This document shows, piece after piece, positions 15,255 to 23,416 of a stretch of DNA of 64,000 nucleotides. Where the stretch lies: NCBI RefSeq assembly GCF_025137375.1, contig NZ_CP073720.1:10316501-10380500 (forward strand), read 5' to 3'. Position 1 is the first letter of the stretch. Every line of letters begins with the position of its first letter. Both the position numbers and the translations under genes were made by a program. Origin of the DNA: Dactylosporangium fulvum. GTDB taxonomy: Bacteria > Actinomycetota > Actinomycetes > Mycobacteriales > Micromonosporaceae. Under the pieces are notes generated by a model. The model was not told the origin of the DNA and made no database searches. It saw nothing but the letters and a program-made list of their open reading frames with translations.

Positions 15255-16475
15255 GTGAACCACCACGTCGACAGCGAGGTCGGCCACCTCGGGACCGTGC
15301 TCCTGCACCGTCCCGGCGCCGAGCTGGCCCGGCTGACTCCCCGCAACAACGACTCGCTGCTCTTCGACGGCATCCCGTGGGTCGGGCGGGCTCAGGAAGA
15401 GCATGACACGTTTGCCACCGCCCTGCGGGAGCACGGCGTCGAAGTGCTCTACGTCGCCGGCCTGCTGACCGAGACCCTCGCGATCCCCGAGGCGAGGAGC
15501 GCGGTGACCGCGACGGTGCTCGCCGACTTCCGGCTCGGCGACACGCTGCGCCACCACGTCGCCCGGCACCTCGCCGACCTCGACCCGCCGGCGCTCGCGA
15601 CCACGCTGACCGCCGGTCTGTCACAGGCCGAGCTGCGCACCGGCAGCGGTCTCGTGCACGCGCTCATGAACCGGGCGGAGTTCATCATCGACCCGCTGCC
15701 CAACCTGCTGTTCACGCGCGACTCATCCGTCTGGATCGGCGACGAGGCGGCGGTGACGAGCCTGGCGATGCGCGCCCGGCGCCGGGAGACCACGCTGACA
15801 CATGCGATCTATCGGTACCACCCGCGTTTCGCCGGCACGCCGCTGCTGTTCGAGCCGACGATGGAGCACCTGGAGGGCGGCGACGTGCTGCTGCTCGCCC
15901 CCGGTGTGATCGCGGTCGGGGTCGGCGAGCGGACCCGGCCGTCCGGCGCGGAGCGGCTCGCCCGCCGCTGCTTCGAGCGCGGGCTGGCCCACACCGTGCT
16001 GGCGGTGCCGATCGCCCAGGAGCGGGCCACGATGCACCTCGACACCGTGTGCACGATGGTCGACGTCGACGCCGTGGTGATGTACCCGAACGTCGCCGAC
16101 AGCCTCCAGGCGTGGACCGTGACGGCCGGCCCCGATCCCGAGGCGCCGCTGTCGGTCAGCGGCCCGGAACCGTTCATCGTCGCGGCCGCCAAGGCGATGC
16201 GGATCGACACGCTGCGGATCATCGACACCGGCCTCGACCCGGTCACCGCCGAGCGGGAGCAGTGGGACGACGGCAACAACACGCTCGCCGTCGCCCCGCG
16301 GCTGTGTGTCGCCTACGAGCGCAATGTGGAGACCAACGCACAGTTGGAGCGCAACGGTATCGAGGTCATCCGGATCCCCGGCTCCGAGCTGGGCTCGGGC
16401 CGGGGCGGTCCGCGATGCATGTCCGCACCGATCGCGCGGGCGAGCCTCAGCGCAGCGGCTGGAGCCGGCCGATGA
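15255..16475 (+). CDS. arcA: Arginine deiminase
   Basis: A 406-residue arginine deiminase, hydrolysing arginine to citrulline and ammonia. It has the N-terminal VLLHRPGAEL, the FTRDSSVWIG segment, MEHLEGGDV, a catalytic His in ATMHLDTVCTMVD, the DDGNNTLAVAP loop and the nucleophile Cys388 in RGGPRCMS. All expected active-site elements are present. No ornithine carbamoyltransferase, carbamate kinase or arginine/ornithine antiporter is adjacent, so it is a stand-alone gene rather than a full ADI operon. The last 29 bp overlap the convergent DUF5926 gene. Confidence 0.96.
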   Translation: MNHHVDSEVGHLGTVLLHRPGAELARLTPRNNDSLLFDGIPWVGRAQEEHDTFATALREHGVEVLYVAGLLTETLAIPEARSAVTATVLADFRLGDTLRHHVARHLADLDPPALATTLTAGLSQAELRTGSGLVHALMNRAEFIIDPLPNLLFTRDSSVWIGDEAAVTSLAMRARRRETTLTHAIYRYHPRFAGTPLLFEPTMEHLEGGDVLLLAPGVIAVGVGERTRPSGAERLARRCFERGLAHTVLAVPIAQERATMHLDTVCTMVDVDAVVMYPNVADSLQAWTVTAGPDPEAPLSVSGPEPFIVAAAKAMRIDTLRIIDTGLDPVTAEREQWDDGNNTLAVAPRLCVAYERNVETNAQLERNGIEVIRIPGSELGSGRGGPRCMSAPIARASLSAAAGAGR

Positions 16476-17334
16476 GGCCCTGCTTGCTGCGCCGCTCGGC
16501 GGCGGTCAGCGGCTCGGAGACGGCGAGGGCCTCGGCGTAGCGCTTGGCGAACTCGGCCACCGGCGCCTCCCACTCCTCGGCCTCGACCTCCAGCGGCAGG
16601 TCCCACACCGGCGCCAGGAGGCCGTGTGCGCGGAACATCCCGGCAAACTTGGTCTGCTCGCCGAGGAGCAGACCACCGCCGGCCGCGAGCCGCGACAGGG
16701 CGTCGAGCGCGCGGTCCTCGTTGTCACCCAGCACGAGGCGTACGTGCGAGCGGTCGGTCACCCGGCACCAGTACGTGGCCGGGGCGGCGGCCAGCTTGAC
16801 GGTCGGGAAGATGCTCGCGTTCGCGCGCTCCAGCGACGCCCGGACGTTGGGGTCGTCGGTCGCGTTCTCGTCGAGCCAGAATTCGAAGCCGGTATGGACG
16901 GTGATGTCCAGCGGCGCGTTCTCGATGACGTCCTGGAGGCGGTCGCCGACGCCGGGCAGGGCGGGCACGGCGACGGACTGCCCGGGTGGGGTCTCGAGCG
17001 CACACTGGAGGGCCACGGCGAGGTCGCGGGAGACGTCGCCGGACTGGACGTGACGCTGGAGGCCGATGAAGACCCGGCCGTCGGGCTTGGTCATGGCGGG
17101 CCAGGCCATCGGCAGGACCGTCGCCAGGATGACGGGACGGTCGCCGTAGCGCTCGACGTAGGCCGGCGACAGCTTCAGCGGTGCCGCGGCGGCCGGCACC
17201 AGTTCCCTGAGGGCGATCCACTCCGGCTCGTCGGCCAGGCCCTCGAACGGACGGCCGACGTATACGTCACGGATCTTCTCGCGTTTCTCACCATTGGTGG
17301 CACGGCCACGGGGGGTTTTCGCACGCTTGCTCAC
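16447..17334 (-). CDS. DUF5926 family protein
   Basis: A 295-residue soluble protein starting with a basic tail (SKRAKTPRGRATNGEKREKIRDVYVGRPFEGL) and containing WIALRELVPAA, which is typical of the actinobacterial DUF5926 family. The function is unknown. GTG 17334 is used because the basic N-terminus starts there; a further upstream ATG would add residues reading into the spacer. It has no membrane segment or known catalytic motif. Its 3' end overlaps arcA by 29 bp on the opposite strand. Confidence 0.8.
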   Translation of the reverse strand: MSKRAKTPRGRATNGEKREKIRDVYVGRPFEGLADEPEWIALRELVPAAAAPLKLSPAYVERYGDRPVILATVLPMAWPAMTKPDGRVFIGLQRHVQSGDVSRDLAVALQCALETPPGQSVAVPALPGVGDRLQDVIENAPLDITVHTGFEFWLDENATDDPNVRASLERANASIFPTVKLAAAPATYWCRVTDRSHVRLVLGDNEDRALDALSRLAAGGGLLLGEQTKFAGMFRAHGLLAPVWDLPLEVEAEEWEAPVAEFAKRYAEALAVSEPLTAAERRSKQGLIGRLQPLR

Positions 17335-17467
17335 GGCGATCCAGCCTAGGCGGTCGTCCCGGACCGCGGGCACACACCAGTCCCTTCCGGCGCGTCACTC
17401 ACCCGGTCCAGCCGCCCGGGGCGGGAACGTCCGTCGGTGCGGACCGGCCTCAGAGGGCGGACCGGCC

Positions 17468-17866
17468 TCAGAGGGTCGCCCAGACGCACTGGCCCAGGCC
17501 GTCGCGCTCCACGCCCCAGCCCGTCGCCAACGCTGCCACGATCGTCAAGCCACGGCCGTCGACCGCGTCCGGGGCGGCCACCCGCATCTGCGGACCCACC
17601 GAGGAGCCGCCGTCCGTCACGCGGATCTCCAGCGTGCCGTCAGCGATCAGCCGCCACGCCACTCGGATGACATCGCCCGGAAGCGGGGCCGCGTGCCGTA
17701 CCGCATTGCCGACCAACTCCGCGGCGATCGCGATCGCGTCGTCCAGCCGGTCGGGTGCCACCAGGGCGTCGAGTTCGTCGGCGAGGCGGTGACGGGCCAG
17801 GTGTGCACCGCGGGCGTGGTGCGGCACGACAACGCACCAGGCGCGCTCCGCAACGGTTGTGGACAC
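17468..17866 (-). CDS. RsbW-like ATP-binding (HATPase_c_2) regulator
   Basis: A 132-residue single GHKL ATPase domain: ELVGNAVRHA is the N-box, VTDGGSSVG the G1-like box and GRGLTIVAALATGWGVER the G2/G3 region. This matches anti-sigma-factor serine kinases/phosphatase partners of the RsbW/SpoIIAB type that are numerous in actinobacteria. GTG 17866 is preferred because GGGGAGG precedes it and it falls 4 bp after the stop of the histidine kinase gene, indicating one operon. Its target (sigma or anti-anti-sigma factor) is not in the window. Confidence 0.82.
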   Translation of the reverse strand: MSTTVAERAWCVVVPHHARGAHLARHRLADELDALVAPDRLDDAIAIAAELVGNAVRHAAPLPGDVIRVAWRLIADGTLEIRVTDGGSSVGPQMRVAAPDAVDGRGLTIVAALATGWGVERDGLGQCVWATL

Positions 17867-17870
17867 GCTC

Positions 17871-19361
17871 TCAAGCCTCCCCGTGGCCGTCGGCATCGGC
17901 TCGGGGCAGTCGCACCTCGGCGACCGTCCCTCCCCCTCTGCGTGGTCGCAGTGACACCCATCCATGTTGACGCTCGACGATCCTACGCACCAGATACAGA
18001 CCGAGACCCACCCCACCACCGGTTCGCTGGTCACCGGTCTCCAGCTGCCAGAACCGCTCGAACGCCCGCTCGACGTGCTCCGGCCGGATGCCGGTTCCGC
18101 GGTCGGCCACCCTGAACCAGACAGTCTGTGGATCCGCTCCGGCCGTCAGTTCGACTTCTACCCAATTCGGCGAGTATTTACCCGCATTGGTCACCAATTC
18201 AGCCAGCACTGTCACAAGACTCGTCCGGTCGCCGTGCGTCTTCGGCAGCGACGGCGGGAGCATGACCTTGAGCGACCGGCGCTGCTCGGCACTCAGCTCA
18301 CCAACCGCCGCCATCAGGGTCTCGACGAGGTCGAACGGCATCAGCGTGGCGGAGTCGACGCCGGTGCCGTCGTCACCGACCGCGTTGAGCAGGCGGTCGA
18401 CCAGGCGGCTGAGCTCCCGGGTGCGCTGGCCCACGACGAAGATCGCCTCCCGTCGGGCGCCCTCGTCGAGGGACTCCCAGTGATCGACGAGCGTGTCGGT
18501 GTACCCCCTGATGACCGTGATCGGCGTGCGCAGCTCGTGCCCGGTGAGCGCGATGAACAGGTCACGGCCGTCCGACGGCTGCTCCGGGCGGGCCTGGAAG
18601 GACACGGCCCGGTCGGTGCTGCCGGGCACCCTGGCCGCGCGGATCTCGATCCATGTGCCGCACGCCATCCGGTGCTCGACGGTCTCGTCGGCGACCGGCA
18701 GCGGGAACGGCCAGGGCGCGCCGATCGCGGTCTCGGCCGACCGCGCGGTCAGCAGCGCCGCCGCCGGGTTCCACGAGCGCACCCGCTGCTCGGCGTCGAT
18801 CAGTGCGAACGGGCCGGCGGCCGGGTCGATCGCCGGGCCGTCGCGGTAGACGGGCAGGCCGCGACCCAACCCGTACTGCAACGAGAGGAACGAGGCGAGG
18901 AACCCGAGCGCGGCACGCTGGTCCGGGTCGGCGGCGCCCTCCGCGTCGGGATAGCTCACGCCGATCACACCGACCGCGGTGCCGCTCGCCGAGACCTCGG
19001 CCGCCATGATCCGGTGCAGGCCGCGGCTGTCGAGCTGGTGACCGCCGAGCGCGCCCATGAGGCTGCTCGGGAACTCACGGACGCGGGATCCGTACTGCAG
19101 CAGTCCGCGCAACGTCGGGTGGGGCAGGTCGACCCTGCGGCCGAGGGCCCAGTCGAGGTCGCCCGCAACGGCGACGACCCGGCCGTTGTCGTGCGCGTAT
19201 TCGATGAACGCGGCGCCTGTCGCGCCGGTGGCGACCACGCTGACGTCGACGGTGCGCTGCAGCGCCGCCAGCCCGCCGTCGCCCGCGTTGAGCTGCTCGA
19301 CGACCTCGGTCAGGGCACCGAAGACGGCGGAACCCTCGACCGGGGGGCGAGCATCGACCAT
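17871..19361 (-). CDS. GAF/PAS sensor histidine kinase, soluble
   Basis: A 496-residue kinase without membrane segments. An N-terminal GAF-like domain (about 20-165) is followed by a PAS-like segment (AGPFALIDAEQRVRSWNPAA), a HisKA dimerisation domain with phospho-acceptor His in GHELRTP (about residue 275), and a HATPase domain with N-box ELVTNAGKYSP, G1 DRGTGI and G2 GGVGLGLYL. It phosphorylates itself and an unknown response regulator; none is adjacent. ATG 19361 is preferred over an upstream frame start. It is followed within 4 bp by the RsbW-like gene, so the two probably feed one stress or developmental response. Confidence 0.88.
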   Translation of the reverse strand: MVDARPPVEGSAVFGALTEVVEQLNAGDGGLAALQRTVDVSVVATGATGAAFIEYAHDNGRVVAVAGDLDWALGRRVDLPHPTLRGLLQYGSRVREFPSSLMGALGGHQLDSRGLHRIMAAEVSASGTAVGVIGVSYPDAEGAADPDQRAALGFLASFLSLQYGLGRGLPVYRDGPAIDPAAGPFALIDAEQRVRSWNPAAALLTARSAETAIGAPWPFPLPVADETVEHRMACGTWIEIRAARVPGSTDRAVSFQARPEQPSDGRDLFIALTGHELRTPITVIRGYTDTLVDHWESLDEGARREAIFVVGQRTRELSRLVDRLLNAVGDDGTGVDSATLMPFDLVETLMAAVGELSAEQRRSLKVMLPPSLPKTHGDRTSLVTVLAELVTNAGKYSPNWVEVELTAGADPQTVWFRVADRGTGIRPEHVERAFERFWQLETGDQRTGGGVGLGLYLVRRIVERQHGWVSLRPRRGGGTVAEVRLPRADADGHGEA

Positions 19362-19419
19362 GATTGGAGTTTGCCTCGCCGTGGCCTGCTTTGAAAGGTT
19401 GTCGACCAAAGTTGTTGAG

Positions 19420-19443
19420 ACGTGAATCAGTCGCGATTCACGT
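19420..19443. promoter_or_regulatory. Perfect inverted repeat upstream of the kinase gene
   Basis: Nine-bp arms ACGTGAATC (19420-19428) and GATTCACGT (19435-19443) with a 6-nt spacer lie 59 bp upstream of the histidine kinase start and 31 bp after the GDPD stop. Low GC and no T-run argue for a protein-binding operator more than a terminator. Confidence 0.45.
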
Positions 19444-19474
19444 TCACGACGGCGGATTCCGTCGCCGGCGCCCG

Positions 19475-20326
19475 TCAGTCGCGGAGGCCCAGTTCGCGGA
19501 GGCGGTCGATGACGTACGCGGGCCGGTCGGAGATGATCCCGTCGGCCTTCAGCTTCACCACCAGATCGACCTCGTCGGGCTCGTTGACCGTCCAGACGTA
19601 GACCGGGAAGCCCCGCCGGTGGAGACGCTCGACCGTCTCGGGTGCGGCACGCAGCAACTGCACGCCCGGGCCCGCGATGCTGCTGCCGAGTGGCATCCAG
19701 CCGATCCGGTTCGGCACCGACCAGACATCGATGAGCATGACGGTTGGCAGGGTCGGTGCCTGCTGGCGGACGCGGCGGATCGCGGTCGCCGAGAACGACA
19801 TCACCGTCACCTGAAGGGCGCGGTCCGGATCCGGACGCTCCAGCCCGTATCGCCGCAAAAGCTGCAGCAGGGCGAGTTCTACGGCGCTGCCGTGCCGGGT
19901 CGGGTGCTTCGTCTCGATCAGCAGCCGCATCGGCCGGCCCGCGTCAGTGGCCACCCCGAGCAGCCGGTCGAGGGTCAGCACGCGACCGCGCCAGCGGTCG
20001 TCGATCAGCTGCCGGTCGACGATGAGCTCGTCGGGTGAGCCCGGCAGGTCGGCCCGCCAGGAGCTGAAGTCGAAGCGGTCGAGGTCGGCCAGGGTCTGCA
20101 CACTCACCCGGCCACGACCGTCACTCGTCCGGTCGATGCGGGAGTCGTGGAGGCAGACGAGGTGTCCGTCGCGGGTGAGGCGGACGTCGCACTCGAGGCC
20201 GTCGGCACCCTCCTCGATCGCCAGCAGGTAGGCGTCGAGGGTGTGCTCGGCATATCGGTGCGACGATCCCCGGTGCGCGAACACCAATGGCCGCTCAGGC
20301 GACCCGAGGAGCACCGCCGTCCTCAC
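19475..20326 (-). CDS. Glycerophosphodiester phosphodiesterase
   Basis: A 283-residue GDPD TIM-barrel enzyme, hydrolysing glycerophosphodiesters to glycerol-3-phosphate and an alcohol. Signature residues: FAHRGSSHRYAEHTLDAYLLA (catalytic His and Glu nearby), DGLECDVRLTRDG (metal-binding Glu and Asp) and VCLHD (second His). C-terminal VYVWTVNEP and DGIISDRP are typical of the family. No signal peptide, so it is probably cytoplasmic, similar to mycobacterial GlpQ1. GTG 20326 lies within the 3' end of the rhodanese gene, a 32-bp overlap on the same strand, so the two are likely cotranscribed. Confidence 0.93.
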   Translation of the reverse strand: MRTAVLLGSPERPLVFAHRGSSHRYAEHTLDAYLLAIEEGADGLECDVRLTRDGHLVCLHDSRIDRTSDGRGRVSVQTLADLDRFDFSSWRADLPGSPDELIVDRQLIDDRWRGRVLTLDRLLGVATDAGRPMRLLIETKHPTRHGSAVELALLQLLRRYGLERPDPDRALQVTVMSFSATAIRRVRQQAPTLPTVMLIDVWSVPNRIGWMPLGSSIAGPGVQLLRAAPETVERLHRRGFPVYVWTVNEPDEVDLVVKLKADGIISDRPAYVIDRLRELGLRD

Positions 20327-20633
20327 TCACCATCGGCCGGCCGGCGGCAGCCCAGTGCGCCATGCCGCCGTCGAGGTTGATCGTGCGCTCCAGCCCGTTT
20401 TGCTGGAGGAACGCGACGACCTGAGCCGACCGGCCGCCGACCCGGCAGACCACGACCACGTCGCGGTCGGCGGGGATCTCGTCGATCCGGGCCGGGATCT
20501 GCATCATCGGCACGTGCATGGCCTCCGGCGCGTGGCCGGCGGCCCACTCGTCGTCTTCGCGGACGTCGAGGATGAAGGCATCCTCGGTGACGTCGGTGAT
20601 CGAGACGGTCGGAACTGAAGGTCCCCTGAACAC
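20295..20633 (-). CDS. Single-domain rhodanese-like sulfurtransferase
   Basis: A 112-residue rhodanese domain: ILDVREDDEWAAGHAPEAMHVP is the N-terminal signature and VVVCRVGGRSAQV holds the active-site Cys in a CRVGGRS loop. It would carry sulfur as a persulfide for transfer or act in cyanide or redox handling. GTG 20633 is the assumed start; no strong ribosome site decides it and a start a few codons later is possible. It is 9 bp from the LCP gene downstream only through the opposite side, and overlaps the GDPD gene by 32 bp. Confidence 0.82.
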   Translation of the reverse strand: MFRGPSVPTVSITDVTEDAFILDVREDDEWAAGHAPEAMHVPMMQIPARIDEIPADRDVVVVCRVGGRSAQVVAFLQQNGLERTINLDGGMAHWAAAGRPMVSEDGGAPRVA

Positions 20634-20642
20634 TTCGCCAGG

Positions 20643-21902
20643 CTACATGTGGTTGACCCAGGTCGGGTTCTCGACCGCCCACGAGTCCAACTGGTCATCA
20701 CGCATGGCCGCGTAGAGCGACTCGGCTTCCGGCAGGGCGACCACGTAGGAGATGCCGCCGATGTCCTGCGGCTCGGAGGGCACCTGCAGGCCGATCAGGT
20801 TGTTGGGGCTGACGTTGCGCAGGCCGAACATCAGGTCGGCGAGCGAAACGCCGTTGGTGTCGACGGTGAGCGCCTGGCCGATCACCCGGATGAACTTGTC
20901 CAGGGCGATCGGGTTGGTGGTCAGGTCCTTCTGCTGCGCCTTGTCCAGCATCGCCCGGATGAACTTCTGCTGGTTCTTCTGGCGGTCGTAGTCGCCGTTG
21001 GCCAGGCTCTTGCGCTGCCGGACCAGGTCGAGCGCCTGCCAGGACTCCAGGTGATGGCAGCCGGCCTCGTAGACGGCCGGGCGGCCGCCCTTGGTCGGGT
21101 CCTTGTAGTTGCCGTTCTCGTCGTAGCCGAGGTGGATCGAGGTGACCTTCTGGTCGATGCACATGTCGACGCCGCCCAGCAGGTCGACGGCGGCCTTGAA
21201 GCCGTCGAAGTTGACGATCGCGGCACCGTCGAAGCGGATGCCCAGCACGCCGGTCAACGTCTCGGCGAGAAGTTGGACGCCGCCCTGGCCGCCGCCGCCG
21301 TACTGGAACGCGCCGTTGATCTTCTCGTGCGCGGCGCCGTCGAAGCCGGTCGCGGGGAACGCGGGGATGCGCACCCGCAGGTCGCGCGGGATGGACAGCA
21401 GGTAGGCGCGGTCCAGGCTGGACGGGATGTGCACGATGATGATCGAGTCGGAGCGCTGCCCGTCCTCGGGGTCGAGTGCGCGCTGGTCCGAGCCGAGCAG
21501 CAGGAAGTTGAGCGGGCCCTTGATCTCGCTGTGCTTCGCGGCGGCCTCCTCGCCGCCGACGCGGGAGTTCTTGCCGAGGAGCGTCTGCTGGTTGACGCTG
21601 CCGCTGTATCGACTGGCGAGTATCCGGGTGCCCCCGATAACGGTGCCGGCGAGCACAACGAGGATGACGCCGAAGATGATGAACGACTTGGCCCAGATCG
21701 GATCGCGGCCGGGAAGTTTCACCGGCGCGGGCTTCATCTCCGGGGCGTCCGGCGCAGCGTGGGACTCGGCATCGGGCTCAGCGTCAGCCTCGATCGGTTG
21801 TGCGGTTTCGTCCTCGACGACCTTTTCGGTCGTTTCCGCCGCTTTCGCCGCCCGAGTGTCGCCATCGTCACCGTTGGACGCCTGGTCCTGTTGCATCTGC
21901 AT
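20643..21902 (-). CDS. LytR-CpsA-Psr (LCP) family cell-wall glycopolymer ligase, copy 1
   Basis: A 419-residue protein with an acidic cytoplasmic tail (1-65), one transmembrane helix (about 72-95) and an extracellular LCP domain. Family motifs include LNFLLLGSDQR, RSDSIIIVHI, LLSIPRDLRVRIP, an INGAFQYGG turn and DLVRQRK. LCP enzymes attach polyprenyl-linked glycopolymers (teichoic acid-like, arabinogalactan or capsule) to peptidoglycan. Start at ATG 21902; an in-frame ATG two codons later is possible. A second LCP gene lies 217 bp upstream on the same strand. Confidence 0.93.
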   Translation of the reverse strand: MQMQQDQASNGDDGDTRAAKAAETTEKVVEDETAQPIEADAEPDAESHAAPDAPEMKPAPVKLPGRDPIWAKSFIIFGVILVVLAGTVIGGTRILASRYSGSVNQQTLLGKNSRVGGEEAAAKHSEIKGPLNFLLLGSDQRALDPEDGQRSDSIIIVHIPSSLDRAYLLSIPRDLRVRIPAFPATGFDGAAHEKINGAFQYGGGGQGGVQLLAETLTGVLGIRFDGAAIVNFDGFKAAVDLLGGVDMCIDQKVTSIHLGYDENGNYKDPTKGGRPAVYEAGCHHLESWQALDLVRQRKSLANGDYDRQKNQQKFIRAMLDKAQQKDLTTNPIALDKFIRVIGQALTVDTNGVSLADLMFGLRNVSPNNLIGLQVPSEPQDIGGISYVVALPEAESLYAAMRDDQLDSWAVENPTWVNHM

Positions 21903-22066
21903 GCCCCCGAGCCGGCCGCCCGCACAATAGCGGGGATCAATCCGAGTCTACGTTCGCGGTGGGAAGAATGCGCACTAGAGCCACCGCGCAAGATCGTTCA
22001 AGAACCACGAAACAGGCGATTCTTACTCGCCGGAGCGCCGCCTCGGCAATGAGATCTATACAACAG

Positions 22067-22106
22067 CCCGGGCATGCAACCCCGACGCGGGGGAGACATG
22101 CCCGGG
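22067..22106 (-). terminator. Hairpin downstream of LCP copy 2
   Basis: Arms CCCGGGCATG (22067-22076) and CATGCCCGGG (22097-22106) are perfect, with a further CCCC/GGGG pair inside the 20-nt loop. It begins 14 bp after the stop of the upstream LCP gene. No clear T-run follows, so efficiency is uncertain. The remaining gap to 21903 shows no other feature. Confidence 0.55.
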
Positions 22107-22119
22107 ATTGCCGGAATTA

Positions 22120-23346
22120 TCACTTCGACTTGGTGGTAGCTCCGGTTGACGGCTGGCTCGACCCGCTCGGCTTCGGCGCGTTCGTGGCCGCCCATTCGGC
22201 CATCTTGTCGGTGCGCATCGCGGTGTAGAGGGCGGTCGCCTTCTCCTTGTTCGGCACCACGACGTCCTCGCCGTTGATCTTCTTGCTGCCGTCGTGGGGG
22301 CTGACGAGGAACGTCAGGTCGTCGCTGCGGAGGCTGCGGAACTGCAGCGCCATGTCGGCGAGCGAGAAGTCCTTGTCGACGGTCATCGCCTTGGTGACGG
22401 CCTTCAGGAAGGCGTTGAGCTTGGCGGGGTTGGTCACCGTGCCGGAACTGACCGCCTTGTTCAGGATCGCCTTCATCATCTCCTGCTGGTGCCGCATGCG
22501 GGCGAAGTCACCGTCCGGGAACTGGTACCGCTGCCGGGCGTAGTCGAGGGCCTCGTCGCCGTTGAAGTGGTTCATGCCCTTCTTGAACTGCCGCTTCGGC
22601 GGGTGGATCGAGGTGATGTCCTTCTCCACGTTCATGTCGATGCCGCCGAGCGCGTCGATCACCTGCTTGAAGCCGGCGAAGTCGATGAGCAGCACGTGGT
22701 CCATCCGAACCTGCGTGTACTCCTCGATCGTCTGCACGGTGAGCGGCGTGCCACCCCACGAGAAGGACGCGTTGAGCTTGGCCATCGTGTTGCCGAACTG
22801 CGGGTTGGCCTTGCTCTTGGGGATGTGGACGTAGAGGTCACGCGGCATCGAGACCAGGTAGGCCTTGTCGTGGCTCGCCGGGATGTGCAGCACGATCATC
22901 GTGTCGGTGCGCCACTCACCGGCCTTGCCCTTGTTGTCGGGGTCGCGGGAGTCGCTGCCGAGCAGCAGGATGTTCAGCGCGCCGTCGGCCACCTTCGCCG
23001 GGCGGCCGTCGGTGATCTCCGAGAACGGGTCCTCGCGCTGCAGGCCGGAGTCGACGTGCTTGTAGTAGATGAACCCGCCGAGACCGGCGAGCAGGGCCAG
23101 GACGACGATCGCGCCGCCGGCGACCAGGGCGATGCGGCCCCAGCGGGGGCGGATCTTCTTCTTGCCGGAGTATTCGTGGCCGCGTCGCGGCGGCAGGCCC
23201 GCGCCGCCACCTCCGGAGGACGAGCGGCCGTGGATGCCCGGGGCGGCGCCCGACACGCGGGCGCGCGCACCGGACGTCGGTGCGAGCGAGCCGGGCACTC
23301 GAGCGCGTCCCGAGGAGGGGCCGTTGGCGGCAGGCGTCGTGGGCAT
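22120..23346 (-). CDS. LytR-CpsA-Psr (LCP) family cell-wall glycopolymer ligase, copy 2
   Basis: A 408-residue LCP protein: disordered Gly/Ser/Arg-rich cytoplasmic tail (1-68), transmembrane helix (about 72-95) and the LCP domain with LNILLLGSDSRD, RTDTMIVLHIP, YLVSMPRDLYVHIP and LDYARQRYQFPDGDFARMRHQQ, the last containing the family's conserved arginines. It has a Ser/Thr-rich C-terminal tail. ATG 23346 (MPTTP) is preferred over the open frame that extends upstream to 23496 into the epimerase gene. It presumably shares or complements the role of LCP copy 1. Confidence 0.93.
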   Translation of the reverse strand: MPTTPAANGPSSGRARVPGSLAPTSGARARVSGAAPGIHGRSSSGGGGAGLPPRRGHEYSGKKKIRPRWGRIALVAGGAIVVLALLAGLGGFIYYKHVDSGLQREDPFSEITDGRPAKVADGALNILLLGSDSRDPDNKGKAGEWRTDTMIVLHIPASHDKAYLVSMPRDLYVHIPKSKANPQFGNTMAKLNASFSWGGTPLTVQTIEEYTQVRMDHVLLIDFAGFKQVIDALGGIDMNVEKDITSIHPPKRQFKKGMNHFNGDEALDYARQRYQFPDGDFARMRHQQEMMKAILNKAVSSGTVTNPAKLNAFLKAVTKAMTVDKDFSLADMALQFRSLRSDDLTFLVSPHDGSKKINGEDVVVPNKEKATALYTAMRTDKMAEWAATNAPKPSGSSQPSTGATTKSK

Positions 23347-23416
23347 GAAACCACCATACGAACCAGTCGCCGCACCGCCACGCAACCGCGACTGGCGCGG
23401 CACGATCCCGGGAGAG

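Noticed and set aside
16447..16475. Overlapping 3' ends of arcA and DUF5926 as a sign of wrong annotation
   Set aside because: Both frames are well supported by family features up to their stops; a 29-bp convergent overlap is acceptable in this GC-rich genome.
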